Positions 16,237 through 24,289 of a stretch of DNA of 25,482 nucleotides are shown here, piece after piece (the stretch's first letter is position 1; each line of letters starts with the position of its first letter). Under the pieces are notes generated by a model, which had not been told where the DNA came from, made no database searches, and saw only the letters and a list, made by a program, of their open reading frames with translations. The translations under genes and the position numbers were made by a program. This stretch comes from an uncultured Bacteroidota bacterium (GTDB lineage Bacteria; Bacteroidota; Bacteroidia; Chitinophagales; LD1), in contig CALAYL010000017.1 in NCBI GenBank assembly GCA_937894725.1, forward strand, positions 1 to 25,482, given 5' to 3'.

Positions 16237-16313
16237 AGCACGCTAATTTGTATTAAAACTGGCGTTCTACATACTAATAGACTTTAAATTACGCATCTTT
16301 AGGAAAGCGTGCT
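16237..16313. repeat. Inverted repeat around the RIC/small-protein gap
   Basis: AGCACGCT (16237-16244) and AGCGTGCT (16306-16313) are exact reverse complements 61 bp apart, beginning 3 bp after the RIC stop. A long-loop hairpin could form, but there is no T-tract after it, so it is not a standard terminator. Function unknown. Confidence 0.35.
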
Positions 16314-16358
16314 CTAATACATTATCTCCCCTTTTTCAATCAACTTAAATAAAAAGAA

Positions 16359-16679
16359 ATGGAAAATTATGCTTACGATACCGTTAGCGAGGCTATCAAT
16401 GATCTTGCTCAGAGAGGCTATACCACTGATTTTGAATTGCTGGCTGAAAATGAATGTCTGATGTGCTTAAAAACACAAAGACAACTCCCTCCAGATGAAT
16501 TTGAAATCCATGAGATTCATAGATTTGAAGGAGATACAGATCCTGGAGATGAAATGATTTTGTATGCCATAGCTTCGACCAAACATGATATGAAAGGCAT
16601 AGTGGTAAACGGCTATGGTATGTACTCAGATGCTGCAAAAACTAAAATAATAAAGCGGCTACAGAGAGTCGAGAGATAA
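16359..16679 (+). CDS. Small conserved protein of unknown function
   Basis: 106 residues, acidic, with no signal peptide or membrane segment. The N-terminal part TVSEAINDLAQRGYTTDF looks helical and is followed by CLMC (Cys33, Cys36), then LPPDEFEIHEIHRFEGDTDPGDE, a strand ILYAIAS and a conserved-looking GIVVNGYGMYSD. I recognise this pattern as a small family widespread in Bacteroidota, whose members are often labelled 'phosphoribosylpyrophosphate synthetase' in databases. At about 100 residues it has neither the PRPP loop nor the ATP site of that enzyme, so that name should not be used. It follows RIC by 125 bp on the same strand, but no copy of the palindrome lies before it, so membership of the NO unit is unproven. 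It converges on the radical SAM gene with 7 bp between. Confidence 0.75.
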   Translation: MENYAYDTVSEAINDLAQRGYTTDFELLAENECLMCLKTQRQLPPDEFEIHEIHRFEGDTDPGDEMILYAIASTKHDMKGIVVNGYGMYSDAAKTKIIKRLQRVER

Positions 16680-16686
16680 AGTCCTT

Positions 16687-18366
16687 TTAGTTCAGTATAG
16701 GCATACTAATCTGATCCGCCACCATTTGGTTTATTTCTGGCAATTTTGTGCCTGAATACTGCAATATAACTAGAGATTTAGTTTCTATAACTTCAAAACT
16801 AGTTTCATACAGCTGCCAGTCAAAGCTCGCCTCAAATACAGCAAAACGAAATTTAGTGTGTGGCAAGCCCAATTTTTCAACAAGTGCATTGCGCGATTTA
16901 ACCGCTATTTCATCTATTCCAAATGGCTTAGGTTTAACCTTATGATACATATAGTAATCAAATGCTACCAACTCTTTGAGCAGCGTATCAGTCGGATATT
17001 TTTCTACGACAAATTCTAGAAGTATGGAGAAGATTTGAGGCAAAGTATGCTTATGAAAATTAGCCTTTTTTTCAAACAATGCACCTACTCCCAATAAAAA
17101 ATCAAAAATCCCATATCGATTGGTCACATAGCGGAGCGTACGAGTAGCGCGCTTTTTATTCCAATATATTTCGAGTGCTTCTTCCACTATCATTATTTGT
17201 GCTAGCTCAAACTTAGACAAGTAGGCACTTTCGATGATTTGATACGGAGGCTCAGGGTCAAAGACAAATCCATGCAGGGCTTTTTTGTCACGCATTGGTG
17301 TACCCTTCAAAAACTTGAGAAACCCAAGCTGCAACTCACTCGGAAAGAGTTTAAACACTTCCTCAAAACTATATCTGATATCTTCCCAATAATCAAAAGG
17401 AAGGCCTACAATGAGATCTAGATGCATCTCAATTTTGTCAGCCAAAACGCGAATGATGTTACTCGTTTTTTCAAAATTTTGCCTTCTACTTACTTCGAGA
17501 TTTGCTTTTTGATTTACGGTTTGTATGCCTATTTCAAATCTAAAAAGTCCTGCAGGTACATGCGCTTGTATAAAGTCCACAATATCGCTGTGCACAATGT
17601 CTGCGGTGATTTCAAACTGAAAAATATTACCAGGACGGTGATGCTCCAAAATAAATTGAAAAATATCAATGCTAAAGTTTTTCTTGACATTAAATGTTCT
17701 ATCCAAAAACTTAACCACCCGCCCGTGTTGCATGAGATAGAGCAAGTTTGCTTTTATATCTTCTGTGGGTAGATATCGAACTTTATTATCCAAGCTCGCC
17801 AAACAAAATTCACATTTATAAGGACAGCCTCTCGAAGTTTCGATATAGCCCACTTTAGTTTCTAAATTTTCGGCTGGTTCAAAGACATAAGGATTTACGC
17901 CACTGTATTCGAGTAGATTAAATATGGTAGCATCTGGTATAAAATGCACGCCCTCACTCGTTTTTGAAACCAAATTTTTCACTGCAGATATATCAGGATA
18001 TTGATTCAAAAAGTTTTTAAAAGGTATCTCCCCCTCCCCTATCACAATATAATCCACTTCCTCCAACGCAATCACTCCTTCCCATTCATAACTCACCTCA
18101 GGGCCTCCAAGTAAAATCTTTGTAGTAGGTCGGAGTGCTTTTATAGCCTTTGCCACTGCTAACGTTTGAGTGATATTCCAAATATAGCAGCTAAAGGCTA
18201 CTACATCAAAATTTTTGCAATAATCAGCTATCGCTTCTGTAGGTTCTTTAATCGTAAACTCTTTCCATGATAAACCCTCAACAGTTCGATTATTGGTGTA
18301 CAACAATCGAATCGCAAGATTGAGATGTATATATTTTGAATTGAGTGTAGTAAGTAGTGTTTTCAA
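16687..18366 (-). CDS. B12-binding radical SAM protein, DUF4080 type
   Basis: 559 residues. The N-terminal ~140 residues look like a cobalamin-binding Rossmann domain (LLTTLNSKYIHLNLAIRLL at the start, LLGGPEVSYE near 100). The radical SAM core carries CPYKCEFC with Cys181, Cys185 and Cys188 (CX3CX2C) for the [4Fe-4S] cluster that cleaves S-adenosylmethionine. The remaining ~200 residues match my memory of the C-terminal DUF4080 region of this family. Related B12 radical SAM enzymes often methylate unreactive carbon or phosphorus centres; the reaction here is unknown. The start is unusual: no in-frame ATG exists between the preceding stop (TAA, 18378-18376) and codon 1, and the conserved N-terminus begins at a TTG. 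Third gene of the unit with M1 peptidase and hydroxybutyryl-CoA dehydrogenase. Confidence 0.85.
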   Translation of the reverse strand: MKTLLTTLNSKYIHLNLAIRLLYTNNRTVEGLSWKEFTIKEPTEAIADYCKNFDVVAFSCYIWNITQTLAVAKAIKALRPTTKILLGGPEVSYEWEGVIALEEVDYIVIGEGEIPFKNFLNQYPDISAVKNLVSKTSEGVHFIPDATIFNLLEYSGVNPYVFEPAENLETKVGYIETSRGCPYKCEFCLASLDNKVRYLPTEDIKANLLYLMQHGRVVKFLDRTFNVKKNFSIDIFQFILEHHRPGNIFQFEITADIVHSDIVDFIQAHVPAGLFRFEIGIQTVNQKANLEVSRRQNFEKTSNIIRVLADKIEMHLDLIVGLPFDYWEDIRYSFEEVFKLFPSELQLGFLKFLKGTPMRDKKALHGFVFDPEPPYQIIESAYLSKFELAQIMIVEEALEIYWNKKRATRTLRYVTNRYGIFDFLLGVGALFEKKANFHKHTLPQIFSILLEFVVEKYPTDTLLKELVAFDYYMYHKVKPKPFGIDEIAVKSRNALVEKLGLPHTKFRFAVFEASFDWQLYETSFEVIETKSLVILQYSGTKLPEINQMVADQISMPILN

Positions 18367-18375
18367 TGTAAAAAT

Positions 18376-19263
18376 TTAAGCAAACTGAGTCGATACGACT
18401 ACTTCTTTCGACCCTTTGGTATGCATATAAAACCCCTCGCCCGATTTTACACCTAGTTTGCCTGCCATCACCATATTTACCAAAAGTGGACAAGGAGCAT
18501 ATTTCGGGTTGCCAAATCCATCATGCAGCACTCGCATGATTGCTAAACATACATCTAATCCAATAAAGTCAGCTAGCATGAGCGGGCCCATAGGATGTGC
18601 CATACCCAGTTTCATCACTGTATCTATTTCATTTACTCCCGCTACTCCTTCATACAATGAATATATAGCTTCGTTGATCATAGGCATCAAAATCCTATTT
18701 GCCACAAACCCTGGGTAATCATTTACTTCGATTGGCACTTTACCAAGTTTCAATGTCAAATCGCTGATGGTTTTACAAACTGCATCGCTAGTCGAATAGC
18801 CACGTATCATTTCTACCAATTTCATCACTGGTACTGGGTTCATAAAGTGCATACCTATCACCTTGTCTGGTCGCTTTGTAGCCGCAGCAATTTTAGTTAT
18901 AGAAATAGAACTGGTGTTGGTCGCGAGTATAGTTTCTGCAGCACAAAGCGCATCAAGTTTAGTGAAAATATCGAGTTTAATACGCTCGTTTTCGGTAGCT
19001 GCTTCTATTACTAAATCGGCTTCTTTTACACCTATTGCCATATCTACTTGGGTAGCTAATCGGCCCAGAGTAGCCTGCTTTTCTTCTGCTGTCAATAGCG
19101 CTTTCGCCACTTGTCTGTCTAGGTTTTTGTTTATAGTGTCCATAGCGCTACCTAATGCATCTGCCGATATATCTATCAAAGTAGTGTCAAATCCATTTTG
19201 CGCAAATACATGAGCAATTCCATTGCCCATCGTTCCAGCACCTATTACTGCTATTTTGTTCAT
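18376..19263 (-). CDS. 3-hydroxybutyryl-CoA dehydrogenase
   Basis: 295 residues; NAD(P)-dependent interconversion of 3-hydroxyacyl-CoA and 3-oxoacyl-CoA in short-chain fatty-acid or butyrate metabolism, cytoplasmic. The N-terminal Rossmann fold shows GAGTMGNGIAHVFA (GxGxxG at residues 8-13) and an acidic residue after the second strand (LIDI), favouring NAD. The family signature HFMNPVPVMKLVEMIRG lies at ~140-156 with the catalytic His; NDYPGFVANRILMPMINEA follows, and the C-terminal helical domain has the GMAHPMGPL pattern. Length is typical for the single-domain bacterial enzyme (~280-295), unlike multifunctional FadB. It starts 6 bp after the M1 peptidase stop and its own stop lies 9 bp before the radical SAM TTG, in the same frame. 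Confidence 0.93.
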   Translation of the reverse strand: MNKIAVIGAGTMGNGIAHVFAQNGFDTTLIDISADALGSAMDTINKNLDRQVAKALLTAEEKQATLGRLATQVDMAIGVKEADLVIEAATENERIKLDIFTKLDALCAAETILATNTSSISITKIAAATKRPDKVIGMHFMNPVPVMKLVEMIRGYSTSDAVCKTISDLTLKLGKVPIEVNDYPGFVANRILMPMINEAIYSLYEGVAGVNEIDTVMKLGMAHPMGPLMLADFIGLDVCLAIMRVLHDGFGNPKYAPCPLLVNMVMAGKLGVKSGEGFYMHTKGSKEVVVSTQFA

Positions 19264-19269
19264 GTTATG

Positions 19270-21711
19270 TTACGATTTAATTAGTTTTTTCGACAAAACT
19301 ACGCCCTTCTTTGTTTTTAAAATAATAATGTAAACACCTCTCGCCAACCCTCGTAGCTGTATTGTAAAGCTGTCTTGATCTGCGGCTATATCTCGTTCTA
19401 CTACTCTATTGCCTAAATTATCTATAATAGTACACTTCTCAAAAACACCTTTTTTAGAGATAGATACATTCACCTCATCACTATTGGTCGGATTCGGAAA
19501 AACCTCAAAACTACCTTCGAGCGCATCTGGCTGGGCTATCGACAAGGGATAACAATTGTTTTGCCAAATCAGATTGTTGGCCGCAAGTCTTTTTATTCCC
19601 AAAGCGTAATCACCTTTCTTCACTCCAAAGACCATCGCATAACCTATTTTATCTGTTTTGCTAGACTGAGCAAAGACTTTAAACGAATCAGCCAAACGCC
19701 ACACCATCGTAGGGTCTGCCCTATATAAGATTACTAAACTATCTTCAGATATATCGATAAATGAGTTATCTAGATATCCTGCATTTAGATTAGAGGATCC
19801 ATTGTAATTTAACTTTGCATCTGCACTAAAATCATCGCTCCACAAACCATCAAAAGTCCAATAACGATAGTCTGACAAAAGGAAATGCTCGATACCATTA
19901 GGTTTTGCATCAGGCGCTACCCAATGATGTTCTGCTCTAAAAAGCGTAGTGTCTGTATTCGCCTTTACCTGAATAGCCATTTTTGCAGTCATCAAATCAA
20001 AGTTTGCTGGTGTGCTGATTTTGCGCACTTCATCTGTAATCGCATCAGGCAGCATTTCATCATAATCGATAGCGATAAAAACGGGTTCAAAATTAAACAA
20101 ATACGCCCCTTGAGTGCATTCGCCATCAATTCTAATTTCCCTTTTTTCTACCTCACCATTTTTGCCAAAAAACGAAATCTCCAACGGTACTTGAGTATAA
20201 AATTTAGGCGCATTCTGAATACGCTGACGTACTAATAGCGTAGCTTCAAACTGTCCATTCCCCTTATTGGTTATCTGCCTTTCTGTAATAGAAAAATGCG
20301 TAAAACCAGAGGCAAACACCCAGTTGCTGAAAAAATCTTGCAATGAAATACCCGAACAGCTTGTCAGATAATCGCGCAATTTTATAGAGTTCACATCCTT
20401 AAAAGCATACGCCTGAAGATAAGATTTTACACAGCCAAAAAACAATGAATCGCCCATGTAGCTTCGCAATGCATGTACTGTCAATGCGCCTTTTTCATAC
20501 ACACTTTGGGTGCTATAGGTAAATTTTAGAGGCACTCCCGAAACCGAGAGATAGCTACTATCTTTGATGTGCGCCAATCGCAATACATCCTCATGCGCTT
20601 TGCGTAAAAAATCTAATGCTCGCTCACGATTGTATTTTTTTTCATAAAACAGTGCTTCGCAATAGCTCGCCCAGCCTTCGTTTAGCCACATTTCTTCTGC
20701 TCTATCGCAGGTAGCTAAATCTCCAAACCAATGATGTGAAAGCTCATGCGCCATGAGGTTTTCGTATTGTGTAAACCCATTGACTACAGCTTGCATATAA
20801 GCAATATTGGTAGCATGCTCCATGGCCCCAGCATTGAATGGCACTACAGAATAGCCCACTTTGTTAAACTGATAAGGACCAAACAAATCTTCAAAAATAT
20901 GGTAGGCCGTTTTAAGGTTTGTAAAGGAGTTTTTGAGTTTAGTAGTATCTGCTGATCTGGCGGCTAGGAGCACTGGCTTCATACCATAAGCGCCATGCAA
21001 TGTATCGCTTACAGATGCATAGTCTGATACGGCTACACAAGCGAGATACGAAGGTATTGGCTCATTCATTTGCCAATAATATGTTTTAGAAAGATTGGGC
21101 ATGGTTTTCACACTATCGAGCTGTCCATTGCAAAATGCAGATCGAGTATTATCGGTAGTGATTTGAAATGAAAAGGTAGAACGCTCCACAAAATTATCAA
21201 AGCATGGAAACCAAACCTTACCATAGTTGTGTGGATTGGCAATAAAGCTAACGCCTATATTAAAAGCATACTGTGAGGTCCAATAAAATCCACCAAAATC
21301 AGCGGGGTTTTGATACGGAGTACCATGATAAAACACAGCCACATCCGCTCGTTGATGTGTGTTTAAAACAGTAGGAAACGAAATATTGATAAAAGTATCG
21401 TCATAACTAAACGGCACCCTTGATTGATTGTAATAAACACTATCTACATGCAATTTCAACAAATCAAGACCTATGCTCGATACACCGTCTTTCTTAGCTT
21501 CGATGTTAAGTGTGGTTTTTGCAACTAACCTTTTTGAAGTAAAATCGCTCATATCGAGCGAGATACTGGTATGCAAAATATCTATGGTGTCGCTACGTAA
21601 ATCAATGGCTTGTGCGGTATTTGTAAGCCATACAAATATAAATGCAAGCAAAAGACCAAGCTGCTGCTGGAAGTTAAAATAGCGAAATAGATGTAAACAC
21701 AGAAGTGACAT
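19270..21711 (-). CDS. Secreted M1-family metallopeptidase with T9SS sorting domain
   Basis: 813 residues from the ATG at 21711, which gives a usable though long signal peptide (hydrophobic core LGLLLAFIFVWL, then NTAQA). A TTG 38 codons upstream would put a basic, non-signal stretch in front, so it is rejected. N-terminal beta domain, GAMEHATNIAYM at the substrate-binding position, and HELSHHWFGD with His322, Glu323, His326 and Glu345 (HExxH-X18-E). The last ~80 residues are a type A T9SS domain: FEVFPNPTNSDEVNVSIS, IIDNLGNRVVE, LARGVYIIILKTKKG. The peptidase is therefore expected at the cell surface or released, unlike the shorter M1 protein at 6303-7976. It leads a unit with the dehydrogenase (6 bp) and the radical SAM gene. 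Confidence 0.92.
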   Translation of the reverse strand: MSLLCLHLFRYFNFQQQLGLLLAFIFVWLTNTAQAIDLRSDTIDILHTSISLDMSDFTSKRLVAKTTLNIEAKKDGVSSIGLDLLKLHVDSVYYNQSRVPFSYDDTFINISFPTVLNTHQRADVAVFYHGTPYQNPADFGGFYWTSQYAFNIGVSFIANPHNYGKVWFPCFDNFVERSTFSFQITTDNTRSAFCNGQLDSVKTMPNLSKTYYWQMNEPIPSYLACVAVSDYASVSDTLHGAYGMKPVLLAARSADTTKLKNSFTNLKTAYHIFEDLFGPYQFNKVGYSVVPFNAGAMEHATNIAYMQAVVNGFTQYENLMAHELSHHWFGDLATCDRAEEMWLNEGWASYCEALFYEKKYNRERALDFLRKAHEDVLRLAHIKDSSYLSVSGVPLKFTYSTQSVYEKGALTVHALRSYMGDSLFFGCVKSYLQAYAFKDVNSIKLRDYLTSCSGISLQDFFSNWVFASGFTHFSITERQITNKGNGQFEATLLVRQRIQNAPKFYTQVPLEISFFGKNGEVEKREIRIDGECTQGAYLFNFEPVFIAIDYDEMLPDAITDEVRKISTPANFDLMTAKMAIQVKANTDTTLFRAEHHWVAPDAKPNGIEHFLLSDYRYWTFDGLWSDDFSADAKLNYNGSSNLNAGYLDNSFIDISEDSLVILYRADPTMVWRLADSFKVFAQSSKTDKIGYAMVFGVKKGDYALGIKRLAANNLIWQNNCYPLSIAQPDALEGSFEVFPNPTNSDEVNVSISKKGVFEKCTIIDNLGNRVVERDIAADQDSFTIQLRGLARGVYIIILKTKKGVVLSKKLIKS

Positions 21712-21963
21712 AGCTCGTAAATATAGCAAAAAGTGACGTATCTGGTGGGATTGCAAAAATCTAGTTTTAACTCTCCTTTTAGTCAAGCGATTTGGTAATT
21801 TGAGAAGGGGAAGGAGTAATCTCAAAAAAATGCGCTAAATCTCCATAATCGACAAAAACATACTAAAATTCAAAAATCTTAACCGCTTAAAAATGTATAT
21901 TTCCGACTCATATAATGAATTAAAACAAAAAAAGACAATTCCTTTATAAAAAATAAGAAAACA
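21712..21963. promoter_or_regulatory. Divergent intergenic region between M1 peptidase and MscS genes
   Basis: 252 bp, A/T-rich, with no gene. Near-consensus -7 boxes: TATATTTC on the plus strand at 21896-21903 (one mismatch, 60 nt before the MscS ATG) and TATATTTA on the minus strand at 21725-21718 (one mismatch, 6 nt before the M1 ATG). Both are too weak to be sure. No strong repeat was seen. Confidence 0.35.
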
Positions 21964-22863
21964 ATGAATGACCAATTAGAAAAATATCTTTTTGACCCTA
22001 CTGTTGGAAAGATAGCTACAATTATTATTGGAGTAGCCTTTATATGGATATTAATAAAACTTATTCAACGCTATTTATTTACTAAAATACATGATAACGA
22101 TAGTCGCTACAAAGCCCAAAAATTTAGCAGTTTTATAGGCTATTTTCTCACTTTGGTTTTACTGACTATTATTTACAGCGACAAACTAGGTGGATTGACC
22201 GTAGCTCTAGGCGTAGCAGGTGCAGGTATTGCATTTGCGCTACAGGAGGTGATTGCGTCATTTGCAGGTTGGTTGGCAATTATGTTGGGTGGATTTTACA
22301 AAACTAGTGATAGAGTACAGCTAGGCGGTATCAAAGGCGATGTAATGGACATAGGGGTACTACGCACTACTATTATGGAAACTGGGCAATGGGTGGATGG
22401 CGATTTGTATAACGGGCGAATAGTTTTAATCGCCAATAGTTTTGTGTTTAAAGAGCCTGTGTTTAATTATTCTGGCGATTTTCCATTTTTATGGGATGAA
22501 ATCAAAATTCCGATTCAGTATGGCAGTAACTACAATCGAGTAAACGATATTTTACTTGAAGTAGGCAATAATGTGGCTGGAGATTTGACCCAAAAATCAA
22601 GAGACAAATGGATCGAATTGCAAAACAAGTATCGCCTAGAAGACGCACAAACTGAGCCATTGGTGTCGCTTACTGCAAATGACAATTGGGTAGAATTCAC
22701 CCTGCGCTATGTGGTGAGTTATAAAAAAAGAAGAGCAACCAAAACGGCACTATTTACGCAAATTTTAAATCAAATCGAGGCTACAAAAGGAGAAATTAAA
22801 TTCGCTTCGGCAACATTCCATTTAGTAGAAGCTCCTGAATTTAATATTAACATCAAAAAGTAA
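21964..22863 (+). CDS. MscS-family mechanosensitive ion channel
   Basis: 299 residues. Transmembrane segments at about 17-33 and 48-66, then the pore helix region LGGLTVALGVAGAGIAFALQE with small-residue (Gly/Ala) packing as in MscS TM3, continuing into VIASFAGWLAIMLGGFYKTSD. The beta domain follows (RVQLGGIKGDVMDIGVLRTTIME, ~117-140), with a cytosolic vestibule to ~290. Members open on membrane tension during hypo-osmotic shock and release solutes. Size is close to E. coli MscS (286). The loop with WVDGDLYNGRIVLIANS keeps the usual 'iPN/iaNs' pattern. The Na+/H+ antiporter gene begins 2 bp after the stop, so the two are almost surely co-transcribed. Confidence 0.9.
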   Translation: MNDQLEKYLFDPTVGKIATIIIGVAFIWILIKLIQRYLFTKIHDNDSRYKAQKFSSFIGYFLTLVLLTIIYSDKLGGLTVALGVAGAGIAFALQEVIASFAGWLAIMLGGFYKTSDRVQLGGIKGDVMDIGVLRTTIMETGQWVDGDLYNGRIVLIANSFVFKEPVFNYSGDFPFLWDEIKIPIQYGSNYNRVNDILLEVGNNVAGDLTQKSRDKWIELQNKYRLEDAQTEPLVSLTANDNWVEFTLRYVVSYKKRRATKTALFTQILNQIEATKGEIKFASATFHLVEAPEFNINIKK

Positions 22864-22865
22864 AC

Positions 22866-24095
22866 ATGGAAATTTTTCACTTATTTTCGACACTCATTGT
22901 CATATCGGCAACATTTGCATATATCAACTTTAGATATTTAAAACTTCCCAATGCCATTGGCTTAATGCTCGTATCCTTAATATTTTCACTTCTTGTTTTA
23001 TTTGCTGGTTCATTTTTTCCTTCTATAAAGCTATCGGTTGCGGCACAGCTCAATAGCCTCAATTTTAGCGAATTGCTTTTGGAAGGTATGCTCAGTTTTA
23101 TGCTTTTTGCTGGCGCGATTCACATCAAATACGAAGACCTGAAAATTGAAAAATTGAGCATTATACTTTTTTCAACAATGAGTGTCATTATCAGTACATT
23201 TGTAGTTGGATTCTCCGCTTTCTATTTGCTAAATCTAGTAGGATTAGAAGTTAGCCTTATTCACTCGCTTTTATTTGGCGCATTGATTTCTCCCACCGAT
23301 CCTATTGCCGTACTCAGTATATTGAAAAGTGCGGGAGTTTCTAAATCGCTAGAAACAAAAATTGCAGGAGAGTCGCTTTTTAATGATGGAGTAGCTGTAG
23401 TCGTTTTTATGACCATTCTACAGCTTACAAAACCTGATGTCGATATTTCGTTTAGCAGTATTTTGTTGTTGTTTGGGCAGGAAGCCATTGGCGGAATCTT
23501 ATTGGGAGGCGTAGTAGGTTGGATAGGATACAAACTCATTGCCAGTATTGACAATTATCAGGTAGAAGTATTGCTCACTTTGGCTGTGGTAATGGGAGGA
23601 TATACCTTGGCTCATTTCGTTCACGTTTCTGGGCCATTGGCGATGGTAGTGGCTGGACTAATCACTGGAAATCACGGCAAAAACTATGGCATGTCGGATA
23701 TCACAGCCGAATATATTGATAAGTTTTGGGAACTAATTGATGAAATCCTCAATGCCTTACTTTTTGTACTTATCGGACTCGAACTACTAGTTATACAGAA
23801 AGACCAAATAGTGCTTATCGTTGCCATTATACTGATAGTCGTAGTACTACTTACTAGATATATATCCGTGTTGGTTCCTTCCATATTTATAGGCATGAAA
23901 GAAAAAATGACAAACAAGACGTTGCTTATATTGACCTGGGGTGGTTTGCGTGGCGGCATTTCGATTGCCTTAGCATTATCAATTCCTTCTAATTTCAACA
24001 AAGATATATGGGTCACGATCACCTATGTTATTGTATGCTTCTCCATATTAGTACAAGGCATGACAATAGGTAAGCTGGCTAAGAAAATGTCTTAA
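22866..24095 (+). CDS. Na+/H+ antiporter, CPA1 (NhaP) family
   Basis: 409 residues with 11-13 predicted membrane helices and no long C-terminal cytosolic domain. Family hallmarks: SPTDPIAVLSIL (Thr144, Asp145) in the unwound helix, and GESLFNDGVAVVVF with Glu169, Asn173 and Asp174, the ND ion-binding pair typical of electroneutral CPA1 exchangers. WGGLRGGISIALAL near residues 360-373 is the conserved late helix with the Arg. The likely role is exchange of cytoplasmic Na+ or Li+ (or K+) for protons, for salt and pH balance. The gene directly follows the MscS gene, which suggests joint control of the ion response. Confidence 0.93.
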   Translation: MEIFHLFSTLIVISATFAYINFRYLKLPNAIGLMLVSLIFSLLVLFAGSFFPSIKLSVAAQLNSLNFSELLLEGMLSFMLFAGAIHIKYEDLKIEKLSIILFSTMSVIISTFVVGFSAFYLLNLVGLEVSLIHSLLFGALISPTDPIAVLSILKSAGVSKSLETKIAGESLFNDGVAVVVFMTILQLTKPDVDISFSSILLLFGQEAIGGILLGGVVGWIGYKLIASIDNYQVEVLLTLAVVMGGYTLAHFVHVSGPLAMVVAGLITGNHGKNYGMSDITAEYIDKFWELIDEILNALLFVLIGLELLVIQKDQIVLIVAIILIVVVLLTRYISVLVPSIFIGMKEKMTNKTLLILTWGGLRGGISIALALSIPSNFNKDIWVTITYVIVCFSILVQGMTIGKLAKKMS

Positions 24096-24102
24096 CCCAG
24101 CT
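24073..24102 (+). other. Hairpin across the antiporter stop codon
   Basis: AGCTGG-c-TAAGA, loop aaatg, then TCTTA-ac-CCAGCT: a 6+5 bp stem with a small internal loop, containing the TAA stop at 24093-24095. It is not followed by a T-run, so it is at best a weak terminator or an mRNA 3'-end protecting structure. Confidence 0.35.
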
Positions 24103-24289
24103 CTAGCCTAGCATTAACACTTCTTTAAAAAAATGGCTAGACAAAAAAAATAGCTTTTGCATTTTTTAGGTACTTTCAAATAGCTCTTACAAAAAACTTT
24201 TTGTGGTCAAAAATAGCGCGAATATTGTCGGCTATGTATTACATTTCACTACACTCAGAAGAGCGATATTTATTCTTGAATCTATGAAA
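24096..24289. other. 194-bp gap between convergent genes, no gene seen
   Basis: A/T-rich. It contains TCTAGCC (24102-24108) paired with GGCTAGA (24135-24141) across a 26-nt loop, and the small palindrome ACAAAAA-ac-TTTTTGT (24189-24204). Either may help end transcription from one side, but neither has a classical stem plus T-tract. No RNA gene or reading frame of note. Confidence 0.3.

Noticed and set aside
17422..17772. 116-codon open frame on the plus strand inside the radical SAM gene
   Set aside because: Antisense to the CX3CX2C-bearing core; no start context and no family resemblance.
21712..21825. 38-codon upstream extension of the T9SS M1 peptidase from a TTG
   Set aside because: It would put a basic stretch before the signal peptide; the ATG at 21711 gives a proper secretory N-terminus.
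21911..21916. TATAAT hexamer upstream of the MscS gene
   Set aside because: This sigma-70 -10 hexamer is not the Bacteroidota promoter form, and A/T-rich spacers yield it by chance.
24189..24204. ACAAAAA-ac-TTTTTGT palindrome as a terminator for the histidine kinase gene
   Set aside because: The stem has almost only A-T pairs and is ~85 bp past the stop, with no GC-rich stem before a T-tract.
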